DNA of 64,000 nucleotides, taken from the NCBI GenBank assembly GCA_017441605.1, contig JAFRXD010000090.1, positions 1 to 64,000 on the forward strand. The letters are read 5' to 3'. Each line of letters starts with the position of its first letter. Position 1 is the stretch's first letter. The translations under genes and the position numbers were made by a program. Below, piece by piece: positions 41,970 through 52,100 of the stretch. Origin of the DNA: Thermoguttaceae bacterium. Lineage in GTDB: Bacteria > Planctomycetota > Planctomycetia > Pirellulales > Thermoguttaceae. Below the pieces are notes generated by a model. That model made no database searches and had not been told where the DNA came from. It saw only the letters and a program-made list of their open reading frames with translations.

Positions 41970-42084
41970 GAGGGACGTCGCGAACTCGATCGGATTGTCT
42001 TGTTCCTTGTCGCGGAGTCGCAGATCGGCGCCGCGGTCGGCGCCCGATCCTCCGAAAGACGTCTTTGCCGCAATTCGCGCTCAA
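41970..42084 (-). pseudogene. degenerate fragment of a third propeller/cytochrome gene
   Basis: Reading the minus strand just past the stop of the gene at 42081, frame pieces read LSANCGKDVFRRIG, then after a frame change DLRLRD, then KEQDNPIEFATSL. These match, in order, LSESAKRGKGVFQRIG, DLRLHD and KEEQDDLIEFVSSL of the gene at 42081-44222. The haem-binding CxxCH between the first two pieces, and the segment between the last two, are deleted, and the stop codon is lost. Confidence 0.65.
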
Positions 42085-44222
42085 AGGGACGACACGAACT
42101 CGATCAAGTCGTCTTGCTCTTCTTTGGACAGCTCGTCGAATTGCCCGTCTTTAACGCCGTGCTTCCCCTTCTCAAGCAACTCGCGGATCGTAAGGTACTC
42201 TCCCGTGTTCAGATAAGGCGCGGTTCGCCAGACCTCGATAAGGGTCGGCGTGTCGAATTCGCGGATCGAGTCGTTCGGGGCTTTCGAGTCGACGTCGTGG
42301 AGTCGCAGATCGGTGTAATAGTCGCCGAGGTGGCAGGTCGCGCAACCGATTCTCTGAAAGACGCCCTTGCCGCGCTTCGCGGACTCGCTCAACTCGCCGT
42401 TGACAAGGCGCGGGCTCGGAACCGGTTCCAGCGCTTGGAGATAGTCGTCGACGCAGCTCGCGTTTTCCTCTTTGTAGGGCATAAAGAGGATATGGGTGAA
42501 CCCGGCGCGAACCGCCGTCTCGGCGTCCGCGCGAATCCCGCTAATCATGCACGGAGGGGTCTCGTGGGAGAGGAGCATGCTCTTGGCGTTCTTTAAGTTG
42601 CCGGTGCCGTCGTTGAGGAGGTCCCAATTGAACCCGTCGGCGCGCGCGTCGGGGTGGCAAGTTACGCAGCTAAGCCAATGCTCGAAGCAAGCGGTGGCGT
42701 CGTGGAAGATAATCTCGCCACGGCGCCGGGTCGTCAAAACCGGCTTGGGCGCCAGGCGCGCGAACGAGCGCTCGATTTCGACCCCCTCGAGGGGGAGCTT
42801 GGTCTCCAATTTCGTAAAGCGAAGAGGAGCGCCGACGGTCGGATCGTCGGGTAGATCGGCGCAAAGCTCCGCGTAAGACGCGGCTTCGGCGTCCGCGTCC
42901 TCGGCGCCGGGAGCGGTTCGCGGGGGCTTCTCGGCGGCGACGTAGGAGTCGGGGAAGAATTTATAGGGCGGATTTCGCTTTAGGGTCGCTTTGCAAAGAA
43001 CGTCGTCGAAATAGGAGAGCGCGTAGACGTCGTCCCCGCGCGCGATTAGCTGGCGAAGCCCTTTGAATCCGAATTTAACTCGCACTCGCAGCGGAAATTG
43101 CACGTCCCCCTTCGCGAACGACTGGTAGGAGTACGCACCGTATCCAGGGCGCGCCCAAGAAGGCCGTTTTGCGATAATCTCGCGAACGCCCTCGAGGGGC
43201 ATAAAGACGATCTCGTCGGTTCCGGCGAGCGAGACGATCAAATTCTTGCCGTCCTCGGAACAGGCGACGCCCCAAGGATTTCCGGCGCCGAGCTGCGCGT
43301 CGTCTAGAAAGAAGACCTCGACGAGCTGCGCGTTTTCGACGTCGACGCAAACCAGCCCGTTCTCCCCGATCCACCCGCCGGACACTTGGCTCGTAATCGC
43401 GGAATAGGAGCAGAGCAACGCGCTTACGAACGCGAACTTGCCGTCGGGCGTCAGCGCCATGTCCTGCAGCGCGTTGTTCCCGTTGAGCAGATCGACCGTC
43501 TTGAGCTCGCCGGTTTCCAGTTCGACGATATAGACCTTCGCGTAAGACTTTGAGACGTTCGCTTGCATTTTCGTCAGCCGGTCGGCGACGACGAGCCGTT
43601 TGCCGTCGGGCGTCAGCTCCATGCAAAACGGCTCGCGATTCGTTTCCCACGCGCGGAGCTCCTCGCCGGTCGCGGCGTCGATCTCGCGAACCTTGTCGGC
43701 GAATCGGTCGGCGACGTAAACCAGCTCTTTGCCGTCCTCGGTTCCCTTAACGCAAACGTCGGCGGGGGAATGCCCGACAACGCGTTCGGCGATTAACTTC
43801 ATCGGAACGGGGGAGATCGCGCCGTCGTCGGCTTTCTTCGCGACCTCGACGATCGCCAATTTGCCCTCCCCTAGCCCGCCGACCGCCGCGACGCGCGTCT
43901 CGTCCGGGAAGAATCGCAATTTGAAAGGTTTAAAGGACAAGTCCAGCCCCTCGGCGCGGGTCGTTCCGTCGGTCGGGACGCGGCGCAATTGCGAAAGCCC
44001 CTCGGAGGCGACGTAGAAATTGTCGCCCGACGCGTCGAGCAGGAAATCGGTCGGGGCGAGGTAGTTCTCCGACTCGATTCCTCGCTCCGAAGGCAACGTC
44101 GGACCCGACGTCGCCGAGTATATCGACGAAACGCCTTGCGAAAACGCGACGCTCGAGAAAAGCGCCGCGATCCAGACGGACGCGAGCGCGCGCAAAACTC
44201 GGTTGAACGCAACTTTGGACAT
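42081..44222 (-). CDS. exported beta-propeller / di-haem cytochrome protein (copy B)
   Basis: The ATG at 44222 is preferred over an upstream TTG because GAGAGA lies at proper distance; it gives 713 residues with a signal peptide ending near VAFSQ. About 45-400 is a WD40/YVTN-like propeller (DFLLDASGDNFYVASEGLSQL, SPADVCVKG, LTPDGKFAFVSA, NPWGVACSEDGKNL). The C-terminal 230 residues hold two c-type haem sites, CVTCH at about 519 and CATCH at 627, with the TPTLIEVWRTAPYL stretch typical of di-haem cytochrome c peroxidase/MauG-like domains. It lies 25 bases behind its paralogue at 44248-46323, in one unit. A periplasmic electron-transfer or oxidative role is likely; the substrate is unknown. Confidence 0.8.
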   Translation of the reverse strand: MSKVAFNRVLRALASVWIAALFSSVAFSQGVSSIYSATSGPTLPSERGIESENYLAPTDFLLDASGDNFYVASEGLSQLRRVPTDGTTRAEGLDLSFKPFKLRFFPDETRVAAVGGLGEGKLAIVEVAKKADDGAISPVPMKLIAERVVGHSPADVCVKGTEDGKELVYVADRFADKVREIDAATGEELRAWETNREPFCMELTPDGKRLVVADRLTKMQANVSKSYAKVYIVELETGELKTVDLLNGNNALQDMALTPDGKFAFVSALLCSYSAITSQVSGGWIGENGLVCVDVENAQLVEVFFLDDAQLGAGNPWGVACSEDGKNLIVSLAGTDEIVFMPLEGVREIIAKRPSWARPGYGAYSYQSFAKGDVQFPLRVRVKFGFKGLRQLIARGDDVYALSYFDDVLCKATLKRNPPYKFFPDSYVAAEKPPRTAPGAEDADAEAASYAELCADLPDDPTVGAPLRFTKLETKLPLEGVEIERSFARLAPKPVLTTRRRGEIIFHDATACFEHWLSCVTCHPDARADGFNWDLLNDGTGNLKNAKSMLLSHETPPCMISGIRADAETAVRAGFTHILFMPYKEENASCVDDYLQALEPVPSPRLVNGELSESAKRGKGVFQRIGCATCHLGDYYTDLRLHDVDSKAPNDSIREFDTPTLIEVWRTAPYLNTGEYLTIRELLEKGKHGVKDGQFDELSKEEQDDLIEFVSSL

Positions 44223-44247
44223 AATCTCTCTCAATTTATCGCGTTGT

Positions 44248-46323
44248 TCACAGGGAAAGGACGAACTCGATTAGATCGTCTTGTTCTTGTTTTTCAAGTC
44301 GCTCGTAGCGCCCGTCTTTGACGCCGTGGCGACCAACTTCGAGGACGTCGCGGATCGTCGAATACGCCCCGTTGTTCATATAGGGCGGGGTTCGCCAGGC
44401 CTCGATTAGGGTCGGAACGTCGAACTTGTCGACGTTGTCGTTGTAATCTTGCGACCCGGTTCGGTGGAGACGCATATCGGTGTAAAGCTCCCCGTTATGG
44501 CAGGAAGAGCATCCGATTCGCTCGAAGACGCCCTTGCCGCGCCGCGCCGACTCGCTCAATTCCCCGTCGACCAAGCGAGGGCTCGGAACCGGTTTCAGGG
44601 TCGAGAGATACTCGTCGACGGCGAGCGCGTTCTCCTCTTCGGCGGTCGTTTCGAGGATATGGACGAACCCGGCGCGAACCGCGACCTCGGCGTCGGAGCG
44701 TATCCCGCTGACCAAGCAGGGCGGGGTCTCGTGGGCGAGCAGCATGCTCTTGGAGCTTTTGGAGTTGCCGGAGCCGTCGTTGAGCAGGTCCCAGTTGAGC
44801 CCGTCGGAGCGCGCGTCCGGATGGCAGGAAACGCAACTCATCCAGTGTTCGAGACAAGCGGTCGCGTCGTGGAAGACGATTTCGCCGCGGCGACGCGTCG
44901 TCAGAACCGGCTTCGGCGCCAGGCGCGCGAACGAGCGCTCGATCAAAACCCCGTCGGTCGGGCGCTTGGGCTCGAGCGCGACGAAACAAAGCGCCGAGCC
45001 GTCCCCCTCGTCCTCCGTTTCGTCGAGCTTTTTCGGCGGGTCTTCCGGTATCCCCTCGTAACCGCCGTCAAAGAACCGCTTGAAAGGGGGATTTAGTTTC
45101 AGACTCGCTTTGCAAATCGCGTCGTCGAAATAGGAAAGCGCGTAGGCGTCGTTTCCGCGAACGACGATTTGGCGCAGTCCTTTGAGCCCGAACAGCGCGC
45201 GAAGACGGAAGGGAAGCTCCCCGTCCTCGGCGGGAAGATCGGAATACGCGACGGGGCTGTAGCCGGGTCGCGCCCAGTCGGGGCGCTCGGAGGCGGTTTG
45301 TATTAGGCGCTTTAGCGGAAGATAGATAATCTCGTCGGTTCCGGCGATCGCGACCGCGAGCCGCTCGCCGTCTTCCGAACACGCGACCCCCCATGGATTT
45401 CCGGCGGCGAGACGCGCGTTGTCCAAGACGAAGAACTCGACTAGCTCCGCTTTTTCGACGTCCACGCAAAGAACCCCGTTCGCGTTGAGCCACCCCCCGC
45501 TCACCCCGCTGGCGGTGTGCAGCGTGTTGCCGCGAACGCAGGAGATCAGCGCGTAACGCCCGTCGGGGGTCGGGGTTAGGTCTTGGAGAAGATTGTCGGC
45601 GTTGCGCAGCTCGACGAGCTTCGTCTCCCCGGACTCCAGATCGACGACGTAAACGTCGGCGCAGGAAAACGCTTTGTTCGCCGGACGATGGGCGATCCGG
45701 TTCGCGACGACGATCTTCGAGTCGCCGAGGAACAAATCGAGGCAAAACGGCTCGACCCCGACGTCCCAGGTCCGCGAGATTTCGCCCGACGCGGCGCTCA
45801 TTTCGACCAAGCGCCCCCCGAACCGGTCGGCGACGTAGAGTAGCTCGCCGTCCGGGGCGGCCTTAATCGCGACGTCGGCGGGAGATCGCCCGACCGAGTA
45901 TTCGGCGATCAAGCGCATTTCGCAAGGAGTCGTCTCGCCGGACTCGGACTTTTTCGCGACCTCGACGATCGCCAGCTTGCCGTCGATTCCCCCGACGATC
46001 GCGACGCGCGTTTGGTCGGGGAAGAATCGCAATTTGAACGGTTTGAACGACAAATCGAGGATCTCGGTCTCGCCGGTTCCGTCGACGCGAACCCGGCGCA
46101 GTTGCGAAAAACCCTCGGACGCGACGTAAAAGTGGTCGCCCGGCGCGTCGAGCAGAAAATCGCTCGGCGCGAGGTAGCGCTCGGCGTCCTCCGGCTCGTC
46201 GCGATCCTCGGCGAACGGTTGGGACTTCGCGGAATACGGGGAGGCGACGCCCTGCCCGAGCGCCGCGGAAGCGGTCGCGAGCCAAAGCGCCGGAACGGCG
46301 ACGAGGAAGAGTAAATTGCGCAT
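44248..46323 (-). CDS. exported beta-propeller / di-haem cytochrome protein (copy A)
   Basis: A 691-residue paralogue of the gene downstream. The ATG at 46323 has GGAG eight bases upstream and a clean signal peptide (LVAVPALWLATASAALGQ). The propeller region repeats the same phrases (DFLLDAPGDHFYVASEGFSQL, NPWGVACSEDGERLA), and haem sites are CVSCH at about 497 and CSSCH at 605, followed by VPTLIEAWRTPPYMNNGAY. Copies A and B arose by tandem duplication and keep all haem ligand motifs. A promoter with an inverted repeat lies upstream. Confidence 0.8.
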   Translation of the reverse strand: MRNLLFLVAVPALWLATASAALGQGVASPYSAKSQPFAEDRDEPEDAERYLAPSDFLLDAPGDHFYVASEGFSQLRRVRVDGTGETEILDLSFKPFKLRFFPDQTRVAIVGGIDGKLAIVEVAKKSESGETTPCEMRLIAEYSVGRSPADVAIKAAPDGELLYVADRFGGRLVEMSAASGEISRTWDVGVEPFCLDLFLGDSKIVVANRIAHRPANKAFSCADVYVVDLESGETKLVELRNADNLLQDLTPTPDGRYALISCVRGNTLHTASGVSGGWLNANGVLCVDVEKAELVEFFVLDNARLAAGNPWGVACSEDGERLAVAIAGTDEIIYLPLKRLIQTASERPDWARPGYSPVAYSDLPAEDGELPFRLRALFGLKGLRQIVVRGNDAYALSYFDDAICKASLKLNPPFKRFFDGGYEGIPEDPPKKLDETEDEGDGSALCFVALEPKRPTDGVLIERSFARLAPKPVLTTRRRGEIVFHDATACLEHWMSCVSCHPDARSDGLNWDLLNDGSGNSKSSKSMLLAHETPPCLVSGIRSDAEVAVRAGFVHILETTAEEENALAVDEYLSTLKPVPSPRLVDGELSESARRGKGVFERIGCSSCHNGELYTDMRLHRTGSQDYNDNVDKFDVPTLIEAWRTPPYMNNGAYSTIRDVLEVGRHGVKDGRYERLEKQEQDDLIEFVLSL

Positions 46324-46399
46324 GGAGGTCTCCGTTGGCGCTTTCGTCCGAATCAACAACCGCGTCGCGCCCTCTCCGATCGCGATCGAGCGACGCGAG

Positions 46400-46431
46400 G
46401 AGGCGACGCCCTCATTATAACGCGTCGCCTC
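46400..46431. promoter_or_regulatory. 10-base inverted repeat flanking the -10 box (operator candidate)
   Basis: GAGGCGACGC and GCGTCGCCTC are exact complements separated by 12 bases that contain the TATAAT of the minus-strand promoter. Symmetry around the -10 box suggests repressor binding. Confidence 0.5.
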
Positions 46432-46442
46432 GCGTTTTGCAA
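46414..46442 (-). promoter_or_regulatory. promoter of the tandem cytochrome unit
   Basis: On the minus strand TTGCAA (46442-46437), a 17-base spacer and TATAAT (46419-46414), 91 bases before the start at 46323. Confidence 0.6.
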
Positions 46443-46465
46443 GCCGCGTCGAGAAAACGGACAAC

Positions 46466-46493
46466 TTGACGCGCCCGCGCTATTTGATATAAT
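46466..46493 (+). promoter_or_regulatory. promoter of the DMT transporter gene
   Basis: TTGACG (46466-46471), a 16-base spacer and TATAAT (46488-46493), 74 bases before the start at 46567. It is divergent from the cytochrome promoter. Confidence 0.65.
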
Positions 46494-46566
46494 CGTTAAA
46501 CCCGCAACGAGCGCGAGCCTCTTCGGTCGCGGCGACGGGCGTCCCTTTTGTCGGCGCGAGGATCCA

Positions 46567-47553
46567 ATGAGCGTTGAATCGGAAAAATCGAAGGGTTCGT
46601 TTCTTCAGAGATGGAGTCCGCAAACGGTCGGGTTCGGTTGCGCGCTTTGCTCGGCGGTTTGCTACACCGTCTCGCTCGGTTCGATGCGCGGTCTGACGAA
46701 CTACGACGTCAGTCCGTACTGGTCCCTGACGATCAAGGAACTGACGATCGTAATCTGCGTTCTTCCCGTCATTATCTACCTTTGGGCGCGGGGAAAATAC
46801 CGGTTTCCAAAGTGGGGCGCGGTTTGGGCGCTGATCGCGGCGGGGGTTTCTTGCGAGGTGGTCGGGTCGATTCCGCACTTGCTGGCGTACGCGGCGATCG
46901 GAATCGCGATCGCGACGGTCGTTATTCAAGCGTCGCAATTGATTTTCTCGTCGATTGTCGGAGCGGTTTGGCTCAAAGAGCGTATCTCGGTCAGTAAGTT
47001 CGTCGCGCTGGCGCTCTTGATCGTCGCGGTCGCTTTGCTCGGATTTAGCGATACGAACGGAGGCCAAATCGCGGGCAAGGACATGCGGCTCGGGCTCGGA
47101 ATCTTCCTTTCCGCGCTAACCGCGCTCGGATACGCGGGGCAACTGTCGATTATGCGGCGCGTTATTCGGGACGAGGAGCCGGACGGGCGCGAAAAGAGCG
47201 AGGCCGAGCGCGTTCCGACCTCGTTCGTCATGGTGGCGGTCGTGGGAGTCGGAGTGGTCGTTTGCGGGGCGCTTCTCACGCTCCAAGAGGGATTCCGCGT
47301 CTGGATCGAGCCTCCCGCCGCCTGCTGGAAAATCGTGTTGACCGCGGGCGTCGCCAATATGCTCGGGTTCTTCTTCCAAATCGAGGGCTTGCGGCGGCTT
47401 TACGTCCTCAAGCAGACGCTCGTCGCGACCGCGCAAACGGCGACGCTCTGCCTGCTCGGAATCTTTCTGTTCGGCGAGCCGTTCGGCTGGACGACCGGGC
47501 TTGGTATCGCGCTGGTGATCGCGGGAGTCGTCGTTTCCGGATTCTCCAAGTGA
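46567..47553 (+). CDS. EamA/DMT-superfamily transporter
   Basis: A 328-residue inner-membrane protein with about ten hydrophobic helices in two repeated halves, as in EamA-type drug/metabolite transporters. Visible family patterns are the conserved Pro/Glu helix ends, VVIQASQLIFSSIVGAVWLKERISVSKF closing the first half, and TAQTATLCLLGIFLFGEPFGWTTGLGIALVIAGV closing the second, where the Glu before the penultimate helix is typical. Charged loops occur between the halves. The substrate cannot be read. The gene is convergent with the MATE gene, 15 bases apart, and has its own promoter. Confidence 0.85.
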   Translation: MSVESEKSKGSFLQRWSPQTVGFGCALCSAVCYTVSLGSMRGLTNYDVSPYWSLTIKELTIVICVLPVIIYLWARGKYRFPKWGAVWALIAAGVSCEVVGSIPHLLAYAAIGIAIATVVIQASQLIFSSIVGAVWLKERISVSKFVALALLIVAVALLGFSDTNGGQIAGKDMRLGLGIFLSALTALGYAGQLSIMRRVIRDEEPDGREKSEAERVPTSFVMVAVVGVGVVVCGALLTLQEGFRVWIEPPAACWKIVLTAGVANMLGFFFQIEGLRRLYVLKQTLVATAQTATLCLLGIFLFGEPFGWTTGLGIALVIAGVVVSGFSK

Positions 47554-47568
47554 CGATTCCGGTTCCGA

Positions 47569-48927
47569 CTAGTTCGCGCGCTCCCTTTTCGCGACGAGCC
47601 CGCGCTTCCAGAGTCCGCTGAAATAGTATCCCCACGTTATCAGAAAACCGACTCCGAACCCAAAGATTCCGTTCCACCAGACGACGGTATAGCCCAAGAA
47701 GGGGCTATGCCCGAAGAAATGCATCGCGAGGCAGCGAAGCGCGAGCGCGCTCGTCGCGACGAGCGCCGGAATCCCGCTGTGCCCCGTCCCTTGGAACGTC
47801 CCGAACACCGGCAAGTAGCAGCTCAAGACCAAGTTGATAATCGTTATGGCGCGAATGTGCCGGACGCAGTACCCGGTCGCCGTCTCGTCGAGCGCGAAGC
47901 AAGAGGCGAAGAAACCGGCTTGCGAGTAGAGAAAAACCGAAATAAAAAAAGTGAACCCCAACGAGGCGAGCGCCGTCTGGCAAGTTCCCTGTTTGACTCG
48001 ATCCAATTTCCCCGCGCCGACGTTCTGCCCCGTAAAAGTCGCGAGCGCGGTCTGCAGCGCGTGGCTGGGGAAGTTTAGGAACAGCTCGAACTGCCGTCCG
48101 ACGGCGTACGACGCGATCATAACTTTGCCGAATCCGTTGACGCCGCGCTGGAGAACCGTAACGCCGATCGACACGATCGCCAAATGCAGAAACGCGGGCG
48201 TCCCGACGACCAGCGTCCGTTTGGCGACGCCCCAATCCCAGCGATAATCTCGTAGTCGGAACCGGAAGACCGGGTATTTCCGATCCATATAAATCCAGGC
48301 GCAGAAGCAGGAGACGGCTTGAGCGACGTCGGTCGCCGCGGCGGCTCCGACGACGCCCCAGCGAAAAACCGCCACGAACAGGAAGTCGAGCGCGACGTTG
48401 ACGAGCGTCGAAACGACAAGGAAATAGAGGGTGGAGGCGCCGTCCCCGACCGCGCGAAGGGTCGCCGCGAAGATATTGTACCCGAACTGGAAGACGAGCC
48501 CGATAAGGTAAACGTAGAAATATTGAAGCGTTAGGCCGAGTATCTCTTCCGGCGTCCTCACGTACCAAACAAACGCCGGCCGCGCGACCGCGAACCCGAC
48601 CAGCGTCGCCGCGATCCCCATGCCGAAGAGCAGGAGAATCCCGACGGCGGCGCTCGAACGAACTTTTTCCTCGTCGTTCGCCCCGTAGCTCTGCGAAACG
48701 AGAATTCCGTTCCCGATCGAAAAACCCATCGCGATCGCGAGAAACAAAAACGAGAACGGAACGGTCGTACCGACCGCCGAAAGAGAGTCTTGACCCGAGT
48801 AATTCCCGACGACGAACGAGTCGACCACCCCGTACAGCTGTTGCAGTAAAGAGCCTAGAAGAACCGGAGCCGAAAAGAGCAATATGTGCTTCAAAGGCGA
48901 ACCGGACGTCATCGGTTTACCGTACAT
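47569..48927 (-). CDS. MATE-family efflux transporter
   Basis: A 452-residue integral membrane protein with about twelve helices. The MATE pattern is clear: SAPVLLGSLLQQLYGVVDSFVVG at the start, SAVGTTVPFSFLFLAIAMGFSIG, FAATLRAVGDGASTLYF ending the first half, and ALATFTGQNVGAGKLDRVKQG in the second half, where GQNVGAG is diagnostic. The start ATG has GGGAGAG upstream. It probably exports cationic or toxic compounds by sodium or proton exchange. Its divergent promoter region is shared with the 1311-residue fusion gene. Confidence 0.9.
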   Translation of the reverse strand: MYGKPMTSGSPLKHILLFSAPVLLGSLLQQLYGVVDSFVVGNYSGQDSLSAVGTTVPFSFLFLAIAMGFSIGNGILVSQSYGANDEEKVRSSAAVGILLLFGMGIAATLVGFAVARPAFVWYVRTPEEILGLTLQYFYVYLIGLVFQFGYNIFAATLRAVGDGASTLYFLVVSTLVNVALDFLFVAVFRWGVVGAAAATDVAQAVSCFCAWIYMDRKYPVFRFRLRDYRWDWGVAKRTLVVGTPAFLHLAIVSIGVTVLQRGVNGFGKVMIASYAVGRQFELFLNFPSHALQTALATFTGQNVGAGKLDRVKQGTCQTALASLGFTFFISVFLYSQAGFFASCFALDETATGYCVRHIRAITIINLVLSCYLPVFGTFQGTGHSGIPALVATSALALRCLAMHFFGHSPFLGYTVVWWNGIFGFGVGFLITWGYYFSGLWKRGLVAKRERAN

Positions 48928-48980
48928 AATCTCTCCCGAACCAAAGCGTCGAGCGCCATTTTTTCCAAAATCGACCTCCC

Positions 48981-49008
48981 ATTATACGGCGAGTTCCGCG
49001 CGAGACAA
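48981..49008 (-). promoter_or_regulatory. promoter of the MATE gene
   Basis: On the minus strand TTGTCT (49008-49003), a 16-base spacer and TATAAT (48986-48981), 54 bases before the start codon. Confidence 0.55.
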
Positions 49009-49050
49009 GCGAGCAAAAAAGGGAAAAAGGGGCAAAAAAAACTTTTTGGA

Positions 49051-49079
49051 TTGTTTTCAAGGCCGCGCCGACGTATAAT
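49051..49079 (+). promoter_or_regulatory. promoter of the HZS-alpha-like fusion gene
   Basis: TTGTTT (49051-49056), a 17-base spacer and TATAAT (49074-49079), 67 bases before the start at 49146. Confidence 0.6.
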
Positions 49080-49145
49080 AGTCGCGGGATCGCGTTGGCG
49101 GTTCCAAACGGGTTGTATCGTTCGATCCAAACGCAAAGGGATCCT

Positions 49146-52100
49146 ATGAAGAAATTAATAACGCTCGTCGCGATAGCCGCGGCGATTTCAACGCTCGGCG
49201 CGTGTTATTCCGCCGAGGTCAAGACGACGAACAAACATTGGGACGGGGGCGCCTACGCCGACGTAACCGCCGAAATTGGGGCGTTCGCCGACCTGAACTT
49301 GCTCGAATTCCCGGGAGCCAAGCGCGTTGTCGCGTCGGAAATCGAAGGACCCGACATGCTGACCGACGGAAACGCGGGGGCTTACGGGGGCGCGGGTCGA
49401 GTCGCGACCAACGGCGCGCCCTCGCGGCTGGTCTACTATCTCGGCAAAGCGCGCTCGATTTCAGCGATCCGCATTTTCTCGGGCAACATCGACACGCGAG
49501 GGAATCAGGACTTCGAGGTCCGGCTCGCGAACAACGCGGCCAACCCGGGCAAGGAGCCGAAGTTTCCCGAGGCGCCAACGTTCACGTCCGGCGACAAAGT
49601 GATCGGGGAAAACGCGGGGGCGTATATGACCGCCTACGAGTCTTCCGAAGGAGGCTTGCTCGGACAAGAGTTCGACTGGATCGAGTTCAAGTTCTGGCGA
49701 ACCTACCCGGCGAAAGCGGGGGAACCCGCGAAAGACAAGAGCCCCGCGAACAGCTGGGGGTCGATGCTCGAAGTTCAAGTCCTCGGCGATCCGAACGATC
49801 CGTCGCTATTCGATAGCAAAGAGGAGCGCGACGCCTGGCTGGCGAAAGCCGCCGCGAGGCGCCTGAAGGCCGAGCTCGACAAACTCGGACCCGACGTCGC
49901 CTACTCGTTCGAACATCTCGACTCCCTCAAGCTCGCGATCGACTCGATGCTGGAAAACTATTCCGACGAAATCGGAGAAGTCGATTGGCTCGAGCGCTAC
50001 GACTCGTTCGTCGAGCGAATTAAGAAAACCGATTTGACCCTCGACGAGACCGTCGCGCTGGCGAAAGAGTTCGACGCGTTCCGACGCGAAGTCCTGCTCT
50101 CGCACCCGATTCTCTCGGACTTCGATCAAATCCTCCTGCGCAAAACGAAGAATCCCGCCCTCGAGGCGAACTGGATGTCGAGCGCGTCCCGAGGCAAAGG
50201 CCAGTACGACGACGCCCTCGTCTTCCTCGATAAAAACGACCTCGCGGCCCCGTTAAAGGAAGTCGCCAAAGGTCGCAAAGGATCGTTCATCGGCGACATT
50301 TCCCTCCACTGGGACGCCGACAAATGCCTCGTGACCTCCCTCGCCGACAACAACACCTGGCAGGTCTTCGAGTGCGATCTTGAAAGCGGCGATTTGACGC
50401 AAGTTACGCCCGACATGGGCGGCGACGTCGACAACGTCGAAGGCTGCTACGTTCCGGACGGTTCGACGATCTTCATCTCCTCCGCGTCGATGATGGGGAT
50501 TCCGTGCATCGGCGGCGCCGGGCTCGTTGGAAACATCTACCGCGTCGAAGAGGACGGCAAAACGGTTCGCCAGCTCACTTTCGAGCAAGACAACGACTGG
50601 AACCCGACGATCCTCCCGAACGGGCGAATCATGTACCTGCGCTGGGAATACGTCGATATTCCGCACTACTACTCGCGATACGTCTTCACGATGAACCCCG
50701 ACGGCACGAACCAAGTCGAGCACTACGGCAGCGGCTCCTTCTGGCCGAACAGCACGTTCTACCCCAAGGCGATCCCGGGGCAATCGTCGAAATTCGTCGG
50801 AATCGTCTCGGGGCACCACGGAGTGGCGCGCGAGGGCGAGCTCGTGATCTTCGATCCCTCGAAGGGTCGGCAAGAGACCAAGGGCGTCGTTCAGCGAATC
50901 CCCGGGCGCGACAATCCCCCCGCGAACGTTACCGTCGACCAGCTCGTCGACGGTTCTTGGCCTAAGTTCCTCTTCCCCTATCCGTTGGACGACGATCACT
51001 TCCTCGTCTCCTGCCGCATGAACCCGTCCGAGCCGTGGTCGATCTACTTGGTCGACACGTTCGACAACATGCTGCGCCTGCGAACCGAAGAGGGCTACCA
51101 CCTGCTCGAACCGTTCGCGGTCGTCGAGCGCGAGGAGCCGGCGACGCTGCAAGACCGAACCGTCGAGGGCGAGAAAACCGCCAACGTCTTTATCACCGAC
51201 GTCTATTTCGGACAAGGACTTCCCAACGTTCCCAAGGGAACCGTTAAGAAACTGCGCGTCTTCGCGGTCGGATACGGCTACCGCGGAATCGGCGGACACG
51301 ACGCGTTCGGGCTCGAAAGCTGCTGGGACGCGCGCCGCATTCTCGGCGAGGCTCCGGTCTTCGAGGACGGCAGCGCCTCGTTTAAGATTCCCGCCAACAC
51401 CCCGGTCGTCGTTCAGCCCCTCGACGAAAACGGAGCCGCCGTTCAGACGATGCGCTCCTGGTTCGTCGGTATGCCCGGCGAGAACGAGTCTTGCATCGGC
51501 TGCCACGAAACTCAAAACGACGTCTCCCCGACGACCACGACGATCGCGCGCAACACCCCGCCGGTCGATCTAACCGGGTTCTACGGACCGGAGCGCCCGT
51601 TCTCCTTCGAGGGAGAGGTGCAACCGGTGCTCGACAAATTCTGCGTCGGATGCCACGACGGCTCGAAGCCGGGTCGCCCGAACTTCGCCGACACGTCCCG
51701 AGGACCTCAAAACTTCTCGCAATCGTATCACGCGCTGCACGGGTACGTTAGGCGCCCCGGTCCGGAAAGCGATATCCACGTCTTCCAGCCGATGGAGTAC
51801 CACGCCTCGACTTCCGAGCTGATCCAGATGCTCCAAAAAGGGCACCACAACGTCAAACTCGACGACGAGGCTTGGCGCAGACTCTACTGCTGGATCGACT
51901 TGAACGTCCCGTACTTCGGCTCTTGGACCGAGGTCAACGAGGCGGGTCGCGAGCGCGGCTCCGCCAGCATTAAGAACGTCGCGAAGCGCCACGTCGAGCT
52001 CAAATCGATGTACGCCGACAACGACTTGGACTTCGAGGCCGACGCCTACTACTTCGACGAGGCCAAGAAGAATCGACCCGAGTTCGTTAAGCCCGAAAAA

